From the NCBI RefSeq assembly GCF_029690045.1, contig NZ_CP121464.1, forward strand, positions 372,001-436,000: a stretch of 64,000 nucleotides of DNA. Direction: 5' to 3'. This DNA comes from Janthinobacterium rivuli. Its GTDB lineage: Bacteria; Pseudomonadota; Gammaproteobacteria; Burkholderiales; Burkholderiaceae_D. Shown one piece after another: positions 49,005 through 59,225 of the stretch (position 1 is the first letter of the stretch; the number at the start of each line of letters is the position of its first letter). The notes under the pieces were generated by a model, which did no database searches, was not told where the DNA came from, and was given only the letters and a program-made list of their open reading frames with translations. A program made the translations under genes and the position numbers.

Positions 49005-49924
49005 TCAGGAAAACCATGCGACGCCAGATTATAGTGATGTTTTGCGGATTATTCTTGCTGCCGTTGCCGGCGGCCTTTGCCGAAGCGCCGCCCGTGGCGC
49101 AAAACCGCGGCGCCCTGTTCAAGGTGCAGGATGCCAGCCACACCCTATTTTTGTTCGGTACCATCCACGTCGGCGCGCCCGACTTTTATCCGCTCGAGCC
49201 GACCGTGACGCGGGCATTGGAAGGCGCTGGCGCGCTGGCGCTGGAGATCGATCCGGGCGCCGATCCGCGCAAGGCCATCAGCGCCGTGCTGAAATACGGC
49301 ATGGAGGCGCCGGGCAGCAAAGTGCCGTCTGATTGCCGCCAGACCCTGGCGCCGCGTCTGGCGCCGCTGTTGCAAAAATACGGCATTCCAGCCGAGTCGG
49401 TGGCGCCGATGAAGCCGTGGATGCTGGCCAGCATGCTGGCCATCGGCGAATTTTCCACCCTGGGCTACCGCTCCGACCTGGCCGTCGACAATTATCTGTC
49501 GCAGCAAGCGAAGGCGCGCAAGATCCCCGTGCTGGAACTCGAATCGATGGAAGGCCAGATGGCGCTGTTCGGCGCCATGTCGCCGCTGGATCAATGCCGC
49601 TTCCTGGAAGACGGCGTGGCGTCGATCGAAGACCAGGAACAAAGCCAGGAAGCGCGTGACATCGCCAACGCCTGGCGCAACGCCGACGCGGCCGCCTTCG
49701 ACAAGCTGGCGGCCAAGGCGGCGCAAGACCCCTCGTTCGCCGCGCAGTTCGTGCAAAAGGTGTTGTTAGATGGCCGCAACCCGGCCCTGGCCGACGGCAT
49801 CGCCAAGTTGCTTGCGCGTGAAAAGTCCAGCCTGGCCGCCATCGGCGTGCTGCACCTGGTCGGCGAAAAGAGCGTGCCGGATTTGCTGCGTAAACGCGGA
49901 TTGAAGGTCGAACGGGTGTATTGA
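48989..49924 (+). CDS. TraB/GumN family protein
   Basis: The 311-residue protein has a signal peptide (cut near AFA-EAP, about 31) and the TraB/GumN pattern FGTIHVGAPDFYPLEP and LAAIGVLHLVG. These putative metalloprotease-like proteins have paired Gx2H and Glu motifs; their substrates are unknown in bacteria. It is divergent from the HAD gene. Confidence 0.88.
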   Translation: MKNSTIRKTMRRQIIVMFCGLFLLPLPAAFAEAPPVAQNRGALFKVQDASHTLFLFGTIHVGAPDFYPLEPTVTRALEGAGALALEIDPGADPRKAISAVLKYGMEAPGSKVPSDCRQTLAPRLAPLLQKYGIPAESVAPMKPWMLASMLAIGEFSTLGYRSDLAVDNYLSQQAKARKIPVLELESMEGQMALFGAMSPLDQCRFLEDGVASIEDQEQSQEARDIANAWRNADAAAFDKLAAKAAQDPSFAAQFVQKVLLDGRNPALADGIAKLLAREKSSLAAIGVLHLVGEKSVPDLLRKRGLKVERVY

Positions 49925-49971
49925 AGAACTGCTGAAGAGGTAGGACTGGCTCAGCCGCGCAACAACCGGTG

Positions 49972-50191
49972 GCAGAGCAGATGGAAAAGTGTTCAGGGCA
50001 AGGCGGACTGACGAAGACAGTACGAATGTACGGCGAGGAAGGACAACGCCGCCATGGACAGTTTTACTATGGGGAGATGACGGCAGAGTAGATGAAAAGT
50101 GTTCAGGGCAAGGCGCCGAGACGAAGACAGTACGCATGTACGGCGAGGCGAGGCAACGCAGGCATGGACATTTTTCAGATACGGGGATAAG
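49972..50191. repeat. Tandem 110-bp repeat B between traB-family gene and tRNA-Thr
   Basis: Two imperfect copies (about 49972-50081 and 50082-50191) each contain GTGTTCAGGGCAAGGCG, GACGAAGACAGTACG, ATGTACGGCGAG and GCATGGACA-like blocks in the same order with a 110-bp period. The second is one base from the tRNA 3' end region. No reading frame explains them. Confidence 0.82.
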
Positions 50192-50195
50192 TCGA

Positions 50196-50270
<75 letters not shown>

Positions 50271-50303
50271 AAATTAAAAGCGGCGCCAGGTGATCTGCGC
50301 CGC
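50271..50303 (-). terminator. Terminator between argB and tRNA-Thr
   Basis: A GCGGCGC/GCGCCGC stem with a 10-nt loop is followed on the minus strand by TTTTAATTT. It ends argB transcription 33 bp after the stop, before the tRNA gene. Confidence 0.75.
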
Positions 50304-50335
50304 CAAACTACTCGCTGTGATGCGTTGCGATTTTT

Positions 50336-51259
50336 TTAGTGCGAACGGATCATAGTACCAAAAGCCTGCTCGGTCAACACTTCCAGCAATAATGAGTGTT
50401 CGATACGGCCGTCGATGATGTGCACCGTGTTTACGCCGGACTTGGCGGCGTCGAGCGCGGACGAGATCTTCGGCAGCATGCCGCCCGAGATCGTGCCATC
50501 GGCGAACATCTCGTCGATTTCACGCGCGGACAGGTCGGTCACCAGGTTGCCCTGCTTGTCCTGGACGCCGGCGATGTTGGTCATCATGATCAGCTTTTCC
50601 GCTTTCAGGATTTCCGCGATCTTGCCCGCCACGACATCGGCGTTGATGTTGTAGGCCTGGCCATCCTGGCCGAAACCGATCGGCGAGATGATGGGAATGA
50701 AAGCGTCGTCCTGCAGCGCCTTGACGACGGCCGGGTTGATCGCGTCGATCTCGCCCACAAAACCGATGTCGAGGAATTCACCCGGATGTTCGCGGTCCGG
50801 CATCTGCATCTTGCGCGCGCGGATCAAGCCGCCATCCTTGCCCGTCAGGCCCACGGCCTGGCCGCCGTAATGGTTGATCAGCATGACGATATCCTGCTGC
50901 ACTTCGCCGCCCAGCACCCACTCCACCACTTCCATGGTTTCTTCATCGGTGATGCGCATGCCTTGCACGAAAGTGCCTTGCTTGCCGATTTTTTTCAGCG
51001 CGTTGTCGATCTGCGGTCCGCCGCCGTGCACCACGACCGGGTTCATGCCGACCAGCTTGAGCAGGATGACGTCGCGCGCGAAGCCGTGCTTCAGGCGTTC
51101 GTCCGTCATGGCGTTGCCACCGTACTTGATGACGATGGTCTTGCCATGGAAATTGCGGATGTAGGGGAGGGCCTCGGCCAGAATCTGCGCCTTGATTTGC
51201 GGCGACACCGCCGTCAAGTCGTCATTCATGTCCAGGTTCAAGTTAGCTAGTTGATTCAT
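50336..51259 (-). CDS. argB: Acetylglutamate kinase
   Basis: The 307-residue kinase phosphorylates N-acetylglutamate in arginine synthesis. The motifs [20 protein letters not shown] and TGKDGGLI and the C-terminal [14 protein letters not shown] are clear. The gene stands alone on the minus strand; the N-terminal methionines at residues 1 and 11 are both possible starts. Confidence 0.96.
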   Translation of the reverse strand: MNQLANLNLDMNDDLTAVSPQIKAQILAEALPYIRNFHGKTIVIKYGGNAMTDERLKHGFARDVILLKLVGMNPVVVHGGGPQIDNALKKIGKQGTFVQGMRITDEETMEVVEWVLGGEVQQDIVMLINHYGGQAVGLTGKDGGLIRARKMQMPDREHPGEFLDIGFVGEIDAINPAVVKALQDDAFIPIISPIGFGQDGQAYNINADVVAGKIAEILKAEKLIMMTNIAGVQDKQGNLVTDLSAREIDEMFADGTISGGMLPKISSALDAAKSGVNTVHIIDGRIEHSLLLEVLTEQAFGTMIRSH

Positions 51260-51460
51260 GGCGAGTCCGGAAAATAGATTTGTGCGATTTTACAGGGAAG
51301 AAGAAAATCCTGGAGGCATTATAGGGCGATCTTGTTGTATTTTCCCTGATGATCCTATAGTCTGGCCCGATATGCCCCCCAGCCAGCCCTTTTACTGCCA
51401 GTTACATCTGCGTCGCCTCCCGGCGCGGCATGACACACACTTGCCAATTCACACACAGCC

Positions 51461-51658
51461 ATGAGCCAGTGCAGCCTGTGCGGCGCCACTTTCCAGTGTG
51501 GCCAGCTTGACCCGGACGCCAAGGAGCCCTGCTGGTGCGTCTCCCTGCCACCGGCCGTTCCCGTGCCCGGCAGCGCCGCCATCGGCTGCTGGTGCCCCGC
51601 CTGCCTGCAAGCCCATATCGTCAGCTTGACGCGCCCGGCAGCAACGCCGGCCAAATAA
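51461..51658 (+). CDS. Small cysteine-rich CWC protein
   Basis: The 65-residue protein has seven cysteines in CSLCGATFQC, CWC and CWCPAC groups, matching the Cys-rich CWC family, which probably binds zinc. Function unknown. It lies just before the hybrid kinase on the same strand, by 95 bp. Confidence 0.75.
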   Translation: MSQCSLCGATFQCGQLDPDAKEPCWCVSLPPAVPVPGSAAIGCWCPACLQAHIVSLTRPAATPAK

Positions 51659-51753
51659 GCGCATCGGTGCGCTTTTTCCTTTGCAAAAGACCTTGCATTT
51701 TGTAGGGGAATACGGTCAGACTTCGATTTTCAAGAATTTCTTATAGGAAAGTT

Positions 51754-54700
51754 ATGCGCTTCAGGGATATCAGTATCGGCGTGCGCATCAATGCCGGTTA
51801 TGCCATGTTGATCGTGCTGATGCTGGTCGTCATCGTCCTGTCCGGCAGCCGCATCTATGCCATCCGCGCCGAGACTGACGATATCCTGCAGCGCGACTGG
51901 GTCGCCGCCAAGGCCACCAGCAAGATCCACGGGCTGGCGCGCGAGGCGGCCACGCGCATCGGCAACCTGCCGAACCAGCACGAGCTGGCGCTGCGCCAGG
52001 CGAACCAGGCGCGCCTCGAAGCGATCAAGCAGGGCATCGACGAGCAGGTGCGCATCCTCGACGGCCTCGATGCGCGGCCCGAGGAGCGGCGCCTGCTGGA
52101 ACAGATGCACCTGGCCCGCGCCGACTATTATGTGTCGCTCAAGGCGATGTTCGAACTGGTCGAGCGCGGCGAGGATGCCCTCGCCGAGCAGGCCATACAG
52201 ACGCAGACCTTGCCGGTGCTGGAAAAAGTGCTGCTGTACGTGGGCCAGCTCGACGACCTGCAGCAGCAGCTGATCCGCGACAGCGCGGCCAGGATACGCA
52301 ACGACATCGACACCTCGCTGCTGCTGATGGGCGGCATCGGCCTGGCAGCCTTGCTGACGGGCCTGGCCTTTGCCTGGTCGGCGCGCTCGATCACGCGGCC
52401 GCTGGGCGAGGCGGTGGCGATCGCCACGCGCGTGGCCAATGGCGACCTCAGTTCCGTCATCGAAGTGACGTCGCGCGACGAGACGGGCGAATTGCTGCAG
52501 GCGCTCAAGGACATGAGCACCAGCCTGGCCGTCGAGCAGGACCTGCGCCACGCCGTCGAAGTGGCCGAGGATGCGACCAAGATGAAGTCGGACTTCCTGG
52601 CGAATATGTCCCATGAAATTCGCACGCCGATGAACGGCATCATCGGCATGACCCACCTGGCGCTGCAGACGGACCTCACGTCGACCCAGCGCAACTACCT
52701 GGAGAAGGTGGAATCGGCGTCGAAGAACCTGCTGGCCATCATCGACGACATCCTCGATTTCTCGAAGATCGAGGCGGGCAAGATGGCCTTTGAAAAAGTC
52801 GATTTCTTCCTCGAGGACGTGCTGGCGCAGATCGCCGACCTGTCCGTGATGCGCGCCCAGGACAAGGGGCTGGAACTGCTGTTCGACATCGCCCCCGATG
52901 TGCCGAACGCCTTGCAGGGCGACCCGCTGCGCCTGGGCCAGGTGCTGATCAACCTGACCAACAACGCCATCAAATTTACGGAGAAGGGCGAGATCGTCGT
53001 CACCATCCGCCTGCAGCAGCTGGAAGAACATGCGGCCGTGCTGCGCGTGGACGTGCGCGACACGGGCATAGGCCTCACGCCGCCTCAGCGCAGCAAATTG
53101 TTCCAGGCTTTTACCCAGGCCGACACGTCCACCACGCGCCACCATGGCGGCACGGGCCTGGGGCTGACCATCAGCAAGCGCCTGGTGGAAATGATGGAAG
53201 GCGAGATCGACCTGGTCAGCGAAGCGGGCGTGGGCAGCACCTTTTTCTTCACGGCCCGCTTCGGCCTGGCTGCCGTGCCGCGCGATAATTTGCTATTGCC
53301 ACAGCAATTCCATGGCCTGCGCGTGCTGGTGGTCGACGACAACCCCAGTGCGCGTGAAATCTTCGTCAGCATGCTGACGGCGCTCGGTTTCGAGGCGCGC
53401 GCCGTGCTTGGCGGCGCGCTGGCCATCGGCGCCGTGGCGCAGGCGCGCGCCGAGGGACGCCCGTACGGGCTGGTGCTGATGGACTGGAAAATGCCGGGCA
53501 TGAGCGGCCTCGATACCCTGGCCGGCATCCGCGCCGATGCCGCCGGCATCGATGCGACGCCGGCCTGCATCATGGTCACGGCCTTCCATCGCGAAGCGCT
53601 GCTGGAAGCGGCGCGCCAGCGCGACTTGCCGCTCGACGGCGTCTTGAACAAGCCGGTCAGCGCCTCAACCCTGCTCGACCAGATTGCGTTCGTGTTTGGC
53701 GGCGTGACGGGGCAGAGCCGCAAGACGCAGCGCCAGAGCAGCTACCGCGACGATGAGCGCGCCCTGCGCGGCGCCTGGCTGCTGCTGGTTGAGGATAATG
53801 AAGTGAACCAGGAAGTGGCGCAGCACATTCTCAACGACGCCGGCATCCGCGTCGACATCGCCAGCAATGGCGCCATCGCCCTGGCGAAGATCGAGGAAAA
53901 CGCCTATGACGGTGTGCTGATGGATTGCCAGATGCCGGTGATGGATGGCTACCAGGCGACGCGCAAGCTGCGCCAGGACCCGCGTTATTCGAATTTGCCC
54001 GTGATCGCCATGACGGCCAATGCCATGGTGGGCGACAAGGAAAAATGCCTGGACGCCGGCATGAACGATTTCATCGCCAAGCCGATCGACGTGGCGCAGC
54101 TGTTTGGCACCCTGGCGCGCTGGATCGCGCCGGCCACGCCGCAGGAAGTTGCGGCGGTGGTGGCGCAGCCGGAAGCGGAGCTGCCCGTGATCGCCGGCCT
54201 GAAAATGGCGGAGGCCATGCGCCGCGTGGGCGGCAATGCCGCTTTGATGCGAAAATTGCTGGAGCGTTTTGTGGAAACCCAGTTCGACGCGATGCAGCGC
54301 ATCGTTGCCGCCATCGAGAACAACCAGCTGGAAACGGCGATCCGCGAAGCGCATACCCTGAAGGGCCTGGCCGGCAATATCGGCGCCGGCGGCCTGGCCG
54401 ACAGCGCCGCGCGGGTCGAGCATTTGCTCAGCCTGGGCTCGCACGACGGCTTGCCGCAGGCGCTGGCCGCCTGCACCCTGGCGCTCGACGAGCTGGTGCC
54501 GAAGATCGTGCTGGCGATGCAGTCGCGCGGCAATGCGGCCGAGGCGGGCGGCGCGGCGGTGGCGCACGTGGCGCCGGTGGACCGGGCGCAGCTGGAAGCG
54601 GGCTTGCGCGAGCTGTCGCAGCTGCTGCAGCAGGACGATGCGCAGGCCGTCAAGCACCTCGACGGCATCGGCCCCGTGCTGGTCGCGGCCGGGCAGGCGG

Positions 54701-54801
54701 AACACGCGCGCCAGTTGAAGCGCATGCTGGGACAATACGATTTCGAAGGTGCGCTGGCGCAGCTGGGCGAGGTGGCCGAGGCGCTGGAGCTGACACTGTG
54801 A
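51754..54801 (+). CDS. Hybrid sensor histidine kinase with two receivers and an Hpt domain
   Basis: The 1015-residue protein has membrane helices near 12-32 and 188-210 framing a periplasmic four-helix-bundle sensor, then HAMP (about 210-262), HisKA with H287 ([10 protein letters not shown]), HATPase (to about 505), receiver 1 with D577, receiver 2 with D724, and Hpt with H867 ([13 protein letters not shown]). This is a full internal phosphorelay. TAGGAAA precedes the ATG. The HD-GYP regulator follows and is the likely output. Confidence 0.93.
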   Translation: MRFRDISIGVRINAGYAMLIVLMLVVIVLSGSRIYAIRAETDDILQRDWVAAKATSKIHGLAREAATRIGNLPNQHELALRQANQARLEAIKQGIDEQVRILDGLDARPEERRLLEQMHLARADYYVSLKAMFELVERGEDALAEQAIQTQTLPVLEKVLLYVGQLDDLQQQLIRDSAARIRNDIDTSLLLMGGIGLAALLTGLAFAWSARSITRPLGEAVAIATRVANGDLSSVIEVTSRDETGELLQALKDMSTSLAVEQDLRHAVEVAEDATKMKSDFLANMSHEIRTPMNGIIGMTHLALQTDLTSTQRNYLEKVESASKNLLAIIDDILDFSKIEAGKMAFEKVDFFLEDVLAQIADLSVMRAQDKGLELLFDIAPDVPNALQGDPLRLGQVLINLTNNAIKFTEKGEIVVTIRLQQLEEHAAVLRVDVRDTGIGLTPPQRSKLFQAFTQADTSTTRHHGGTGLGLTISKRLVEMMEGEIDLVSEAGVGSTFFFTARFGLAAVPRDNLLLPQQFHGLRVLVVDDNPSAREIFVSMLTALGFEARAVLGGALAIGAVAQARAEGRPYGLVLMDWKMPGMSGLDTLAGIRADAAGIDATPACIMVTAFHREALLEAARQRDLPLDGVLNKPVSASTLLDQIAFVFGGVTGQSRKTQRQSSYRDDERALRGAWLLLVEDNEVNQEVAQHILNDAGIRVDIASNGAIALAKIEENAYDGVLMDCQMPVMDGYQATRKLRQDPRYSNLPVIAMTANAMVGDKEKCLDAGMNDFIAKPIDVAQLFGTLARWIAPATPQEVAAVVAQPEAELPVIAGLKMAEAMRRVGGNAALMRKLLERFVETQFDAMQRIVAAIENNQLETAIREAHTLKGLAGNIGAGGLADSAARVEHLLSLGSHDGLPQALAACTLALDELVPKIVLAMQSRGNAAEAGGAAVAHVAPVDRAQLEAGLRELSQLLQQDDAQAVKHLDGIGPVLVAAGQAEHARQLKRMLGQYDFEGALAQLGEVAEALELTL

Positions 54802-54812
54802 CAAGGATAACT

Positions 54813-54836
54813 ATGCAGAGCGAAGGACGGGCATGA
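54813..54836 (+). CDS. Possible 7-codon upstream reading frame coupled to the HD-GYP regulator
   Basis: ATG at 54813, with AAGGATA upstream, codes MQSEGRA; its TGA (54834-54836) overlaps the ATG of the HD-GYP gene (54833). A short coupled leader could set translation of the regulator. It may be chance. Confidence 0.3.
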   Translation: MQSEGRA

Positions 54837-55984
54837 GAGCGCCGGCAAGCAAGCCAACCATCCTGGTGGTCGACGACACGCCAGACAATATCGACCTGCT
54901 GCGCGCGGTGCTGGAAGACGATTACCGCACCAAGATCGCCGTGAACGGCGAGCGGGCCCTGAAGATCGCCGCCGGCAGCGACCAGCCCGACCTGATCCTG
55001 CTCGACATCATGATGCCGGGCATGAGCGGCTACGACGTGTGCCGCGCGCTGAAGGCCGATCCCGCCACGGCCGGCATTCCCGTGATTTTTGTCACGGCCA
55101 TGAGTGAAGTGGCGGACGAGCAGCTGGGCCTGGCCCTGGGCGCCGTCGATTACATCACCAAGCCGATTTCAGCGCCCATCGTACTGGCGCGCATCAGGAC
55201 GCAGCTGGCGATGAAGCAGATGCAGGATTTTTTGCGCGACCAGAATCATTACCTGGAAACGGAAGTGGAGCGCCGGGTGCAGGAAGTGGCGGCGCTGCAG
55301 GACGTCACGATTCACGCCATGGCCTCGCTGGCCGAGACGCGCGACAGCGAGACGGGCAACCATATCCGCCGCACCTCGCATTACCTGAAGGCGCTGGCCG
55401 AGAAGGTGCGGGGCTTGCCGCGTTTCCGCGATTTTTTGACGGACAAGAATATCGAACTGCTGTTCAAGACGGCGCCGCTGCACGACATCGGCAAGGTGGG
55501 TATCCCCGACCATATCCTGCTCAAGCCGGGGCGTTTCGAGCCGCACGAAATGGCCATCATGAAGACGCACACCACCTTGGGGCGCGACGCCATCCTGGCG
55601 GCCGAGCACGAGCTGGGCATCGAAGTCGATTTCCTCAAGTACGCGAAAGAGATCGCCTACAGCCACCACGAGAAATGGGATGGCAGCGGCTATCCGCAAG
55701 GCCTGGCCGGCGAAGCCATCCCGATTTCGGCGCGCCTGATGGCGCTGGCCGACGTGTACGATGCCCTGATCAGCCGTCGCATCTACAAGCAGGGCATGGA
55801 CCATGCGCAGGCCGTGCGGATCATCGTCGAAGGACGCGGCTCGCATTTCGACGCCGAGATCGTTGACGCCTTTTTGCAGATCCAGGACCAGTTCATCGCC
55901 ATCTCCCACCGCTATGCGGACGGTGTGTGCGAAATCGCCGACAAGCAGCGCCAGATCGCGCCCTACACCGAGAACCTCAGCTGA
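54833..55984 (+). CDS. Response regulator with HD-GYP phosphodiesterase domain
   Basis: The 383-residue protein has a receiver (about 9-125, phosphoacceptor D58) and an HD-GYP domain (about 160-350) with HDIGKVGIPDHIL and HHEKWDGSGYP, so it should hydrolyse cyclic di-GMP. It lies 31 bp after the hybrid kinase. Its final 8 bp overlap the convergent esterase gene. Confidence 0.92.
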   Translation: MRAPASKPTILVVDDTPDNIDLLRAVLEDDYRTKIAVNGERALKIAAGSDQPDLILLDIMMPGMSGYDVCRALKADPATAGIPVIFVTAMSEVADEQLGLALGAVDYITKPISAPIVLARIRTQLAMKQMQDFLRDQNHYLETEVERRVQEVAALQDVTIHAMASLAETRDSETGNHIRRTSHYLKALAEKVRGLPRFRDFLTDKNIELLFKTAPLHDIGKVGIPDHILLKPGRFEPHEMAIMKTHTTLGRDAILAAEHELGIEVDFLKYAKEIAYSHHEKWDGSGYPQGLAGEAIPISARLMALADVYDALISRRIYKQGMDHAQAVRIIVEGRGSHFDAEIVDAFLQIQDQFIAISHRYADGVCEIADKQRQIAPYTENLS

Positions 55985-57227
55985 CGGTCTTGAAGAAACG
56001 CAGCATCTCGCGGCTGGCGTCCGGCCCTTTGCCGTCCGTATAACTGCCGTTATGGCTGCCGCCGGACCAGGCATGGCCGGCGCCGTGGATGACCCAGTGC
56101 TCGCCCAGTGGCGAACCATCGGCCTGGCTGTGCGTGGTGCGCGTGTAGCGGTGGCCGTTCGGCACGCTGCCGTCGATGGACGCGGCCTTGGCCGCCTTGC
56201 CGCCGGCCTGGCTGCGCACGCCCTGGGCGATCAGTTCATCGCCATTGCGCGGATTGACGGTGGTGTCGCGGTCGCCGTGAAAAACGATGATGGGCACGCC
56301 GCCGGCCGGCGCCTTGCGCTGGGCATTGGGCATGGCGCCGCCCTTCATGGCGGCCAGCGCCGACGGCAAGTCCTGCGCCGAGGCGAAGGGCAGGCCAGAA
56401 TGCACGCCGACGGCGGCAAACAAATCCGGGTACAAGGTGCCGACGATGACGGCCATGGCGCCGCCCGCCGACAGGCCGGCGACGAACACTTCGCGTTCAT
56501 TCACAGGATATTCGTCGATCACTTGCCGGGCGATGCCGGCGATCAGCGACGGTTCGCCCTGGTCGCGCTGCTGGTCGATGGCGTTGAACCAGTTCCAGCA
56601 GCGCGAACTGTTGGCGCCCTGCGTTTGCGCCGGGTAGACGACAAAACATTCCTTTTCTTCGGCCAGCGCATTCATCTGCGTGCCGGCGGCGAAATCGTCG
56701 GGATTTTGCGTACAGCCGTGCAGCATGACGATCAGCGGCATGGCCTGGCCGTGGTAGCTGCTGGGGATATACAGCTTGTAGGAGCGCGTGCCCGCATGGT
56801 TGCGGTACACGCCGTCGATGAATTGGGCGCCGGCCGGCACATCGATCGGCGTGGCGGCGGGCGCGTTGAAACCGGGCGGGTGGAAATTCGGCAGCTCGAA
56901 GCTGGGCATGTCGAAGCTGTGCTGGCCCAGGCCGGCCGGCACGCCCAGGCGCGCCATGAAATCCTGCGCAAAGTCCTGCGCCGCCTGTGCAGGCGTGGGT
57001 GGTACGGCGTCAGCTTGCGGCGGCTCGGATGGGGCCTGCGCCGGTGCCGGCGGAGGATTGATATCACGCATGGGCGGTGCTTGCGTGGCTGCCGCCTGCG
57101 GCGCCAGACCGGCGGCGGACAGCGCCTGCTGGATTGCTTCGGTGGCGGCGGCGGGACCGCTGCCCATCAGATTACGGGTTGCGGCGCGCATCTGCGCCAG
57201 CATGTTGACAGGTAGTTTCATGACCAT
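55977..57227 (-). CDS. PHB-depolymerase-family esterase with disordered N-terminus
   Basis: The 416-residue protein has a long Ala/Pro/Gln-rich N-terminus (about 20-135) and an alpha/beta hydrolase domain with the oxyanion-hole segment HGCTQNP (170-176) and lipase box GLSAG with Ser253. No signal peptide is seen, unlike the first esterase at 43294. A ribbon-helix-helix gene precedes it by 48 bp, suggesting a regulated PHB-related pair. Confidence 0.86.
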   Translation of the reverse strand: MVMKLPVNMLAQMRAATRNLMGSGPAAATEAIQQALSAAGLAPQAAATQAPPMRDINPPPAPAQAPSEPPQADAVPPTPAQAAQDFAQDFMARLGVPAGLGQHSFDMPSFELPNFHPPGFNAPAATPIDVPAGAQFIDGVYRNHAGTRSYKLYIPSSYHGQAMPLIVMLHGCTQNPDDFAAGTQMNALAEEKECFVVYPAQTQGANSSRCWNWFNAIDQQRDQGEPSLIAGIARQVIDEYPVNEREVFVAGLSAGGAMAVIVGTLYPDLFAAVGVHSGLPFASAQDLPSALAAMKGGAMPNAQRKAPAGGVPIIVFHGDRDTTVNPRNGDELIAQGVRSQAGGKAAKAASIDGSVPNGHRYTRTTHSQADGSPLGEHWVIHGAGHAWSGGSHNGSYTDGKGPDASREMLRFFKTVS

Positions 57228-57275
57228 CCTTAACGGTGCCGCGCATCGGCCGGGTCATCGCCGCGAACCAATACG

Positions 57276-57689
57276 CTAGTGAATTCGCCCTGCGAGCGCC
57301 GTCTTGACGACGGTGCTGGCGTGCAGGGCACCTAATACGAAAATCGACTCGATGGTGGCCAGTGCCAGTTCCACGGAGACATCGCTGGCGATACTGGCCA
57401 GTCCCAGCACCTGTATCTGCAGGCGCTGGCCGGCTGCCTGGATCGCCTCCAGGTCGGCGCGCGAATAATGCTGCATGCCCAATACCAGGCTTTTACGGGC
57501 GACGGTTTGTTTCACCACGTCGGCGTGGGTACCCAGCTGGTTGCGTATGGCCGTACGGATCAGATCCGTGCGGTTGGAATAAAATCCCTCCTGGACCAGC
57601 AAATCGATCTGCCCCAGGTCGATCAAGCCGAGGTTGATCGTGATTTTCTCGGATTCCCCAATTTTGGGCTTGCTGTCTTGCTTGGCCAT
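57276..57689 (-). CDS. CopG-type ribbon-helix-helix regulator upstream of the esterase
   Basis: The 137-residue protein has a ribbon-helix-helix domain at about 14-52 (EKITINLG, SNRTDLIRTAIRNQL) and an Ala/Val-rich C-terminal part of unknown role. GGAGAGA precedes the ATG at 57689. It may regulate the downstream esterase. The gap upstream to DUF1289 (278 bp) shows no other gene. Confidence 0.82.
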   Translation of the reverse strand: MAKQDSKPKIGESEKITINLGLIDLGQIDLLVQEGFYSNRTDLIRTAIRNQLGTHADVVKQTVARKSLVLGMQHYSRADLEAIQAAGQRLQIQVLGLASIASDVSVELALATIESIFVLGALHASTVVKTALAGRIH

Positions 57690-57967
57690 ATCTCTCCAAA
57701 AACTCCACGTGGCATCCATTTGCCATCTGTATGGATGGTAGTATAGTTGTGTAATATCTCAAGTCAAGCAGGATTTGACCGGATCGTGTTGTAGGACGGG
57801 CACCCGCAGAGTAAGAATGCAGCGCAAAATAAATTTTCCGAAGATGCTTTTTTAATCATTTTTGCCATAGAAAATATATTCACAGAAACATTGCATGGCG
57901 ATGCAGCCGACTCGCCGGCGCCGTTTCGCGGCATAATGAAAGCCTACACGTTTACCGATGCCGCTCC

Positions 57968-58195
57968 ATGATGGTCGCTCCCCCACCTCCGCCAGCCGTT
58001 CCGCTTCCCTCGCCGGTGCCGTCGCCCTGCGTCAGCCTGTGCAAGATGAACCGCAACAGCGGCTTGTGCGAAGGCTGTTTTCGCACGCTCGACGAGATCA
58101 TCGCCTGGAGCAAGGCCGACGACGACTTCAAGCGCGCCGTGTGGGCCGAATTGCCAGGACGTGAATCCCTGCTCGATTTCGAGCCCGACTACTGA
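57968..58195 (+). CDS. DUF1289 family protein
   Basis: The 75-residue protein has the DUF1289 cysteine pattern SPCVSLCKMN and GLCEGCFRTLDEI, probably a metal-binding motif. A Pro-rich start precedes it. The stop lies 7 bp before the MBL gene, so the two are likely co-transcribed. Function unknown. Confidence 0.88.
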   Translation: MMVAPPPPPAVPLPSPVPSPCVSLCKMNRNSGLCEGCFRTLDEIIAWSKADDDFKRAVWAELPGRESLLDFEPDY

Positions 58196-58202
58196 GGAAG
58201 CC

Positions 58203-59126
58203 ATGCCGCGATCGCCAGCGCTGTTCCCCGATGCCATGCAGGTGTTCGAACGCGGCTGGCTGTCGTCGAATAACATCCTGTTCCAGGGCCGGGACGACAC
58301 GGCGCTGATCGACAGCGGCTATGTCACGCATGCGCCGCAAACCCTGGCCCTGCTGCGCCACAGTCTCGATGGCCGTCCCCTGGACCGCCTGCTCAACACC
58401 CATCTGCATTCCGACCATTGCGGCGGCAACGCGCTGCTGCAAGAGGAATACGGCTGCCATACGGCCATTCCCGTGTCGGAAGCGGACAAGGTGCGCGCCT
58501 GGGACGTCGACGCCCTGAGTTTCCAGGCCACGGGCCAGCAATGCCCGCGCTTCGGTTTTGACGCCACCGTCTCGCCCGGCGACACGTTGACCTTGGCCGG
58601 CATGCGCTGGCAAGCGCTGGGCGCGCCCGGCCACGATCCGCACTCGCTGATTTTTTACTGCGCCGACGAGGGCATCCTGATCTCCGCCGACGCCCTGTGG
58701 GAAAACGGCTTTGGCGTGATCTTCCCGGAACTCGATGGCGGCTCGGGTTTTGCTGAGGCGCGCGCCACCCTGGACCTGATCGCCGGCCTGGACGTGCGCG
58801 TGGTGATCCCCGGCCACGGGCGGCCCTTCACGGATGCCGCCGGCGCCCTGCAGCGCGCCTGGTCTCGCCTCGATTACCTGGCGTCCGACCCCGTGCGCAA
58901 CGCGCAGAACGCCGTGAAAGTGCTGCTGAAATTCCTGCTGCTGGAACGCCAGCGCATCGCCCTCGCCGCGATACCGGCCCTGCTGCGCGGCATGCCCATC
59001 TTCGAAGAGGCCAACCGGCGCTTCCTGCGCCAGGAAGCGGCCGCGCTGGCCGAGTGGGCCGTGTCGCAGCTGGTGAGGGCTGCAGCGGCACGGGTCGAGG
59101 GTGAGTACTTGCTCAACGAAGGTTGA
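58203..59126 (+). CDS. MBL-fold metallo-hydrolase
   Basis: The 307-residue protein has the metallo-beta-lactamase fold motifs THLHSDHCGG, GAPGHDPHSL and PGHGRPFTD. These bind two metals. The family is broad (lactonases, glyoxalases), so the substrate is unknown. The ATG at 58203 follows a GAGGAAG ribosome site; the frame from 58161 would overlap DUF1289 more. Confidence 0.88.
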   Translation: MPRSPALFPDAMQVFERGWLSSNNILFQGRDDTALIDSGYVTHAPQTLALLRHSLDGRPLDRLLNTHLHSDHCGGNALLQEEYGCHTAIPVSEADKVRAWDVDALSFQATGQQCPRFGFDATVSPGDTLTLAGMRWQALGAPGHDPHSLIFYCADEGILISADALWENGFGVIFPELDGGSGFAEARATLDLIAGLDVRVVIPGHGRPFTDAAGALQRAWSRLDYLASDPVRNAQNAVKVLLKFLLLERQRIALAAIPALLRGMPIFEEANRRFLRQEAAALAEWAVSQLVRAAAARVEGEYLLNEG

Positions 59127-59170
59127 AACGGCCAGGCGATAAATTCAGCACGATCGTACTTTTTCTGCAC

Positions 59171-59176
59171 TATAAT
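59171..59176 (+). promoter_or_regulatory. -10 box before the nitronate monooxygenase
   Basis: A perfect TATAAT with transcription starting near 59183 would leave the GTG at 59187 almost leaderless and supports the ATG at 59226 as start. The -35 is weak. Confidence 0.5.
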
Positions 59177-59225
59177 CAAGCTCAGTGTGTCTTTCACGTC
59201 CGATCAACTTTCCAGCGAGTCCGCC

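Noticed and set aside
49972..50191. CRISPR-like array
   Set aside because: There are only two 110-bp units with diverged sequence, no short identical repeats with unique spacers, and no cas genes nearby.
51355..51664. Minus-strand small frames opposite the Cys-rich CWC gene
   Set aside because: The plus-strand frame has the clear Cys pattern of a known family; the opposite frames do not.
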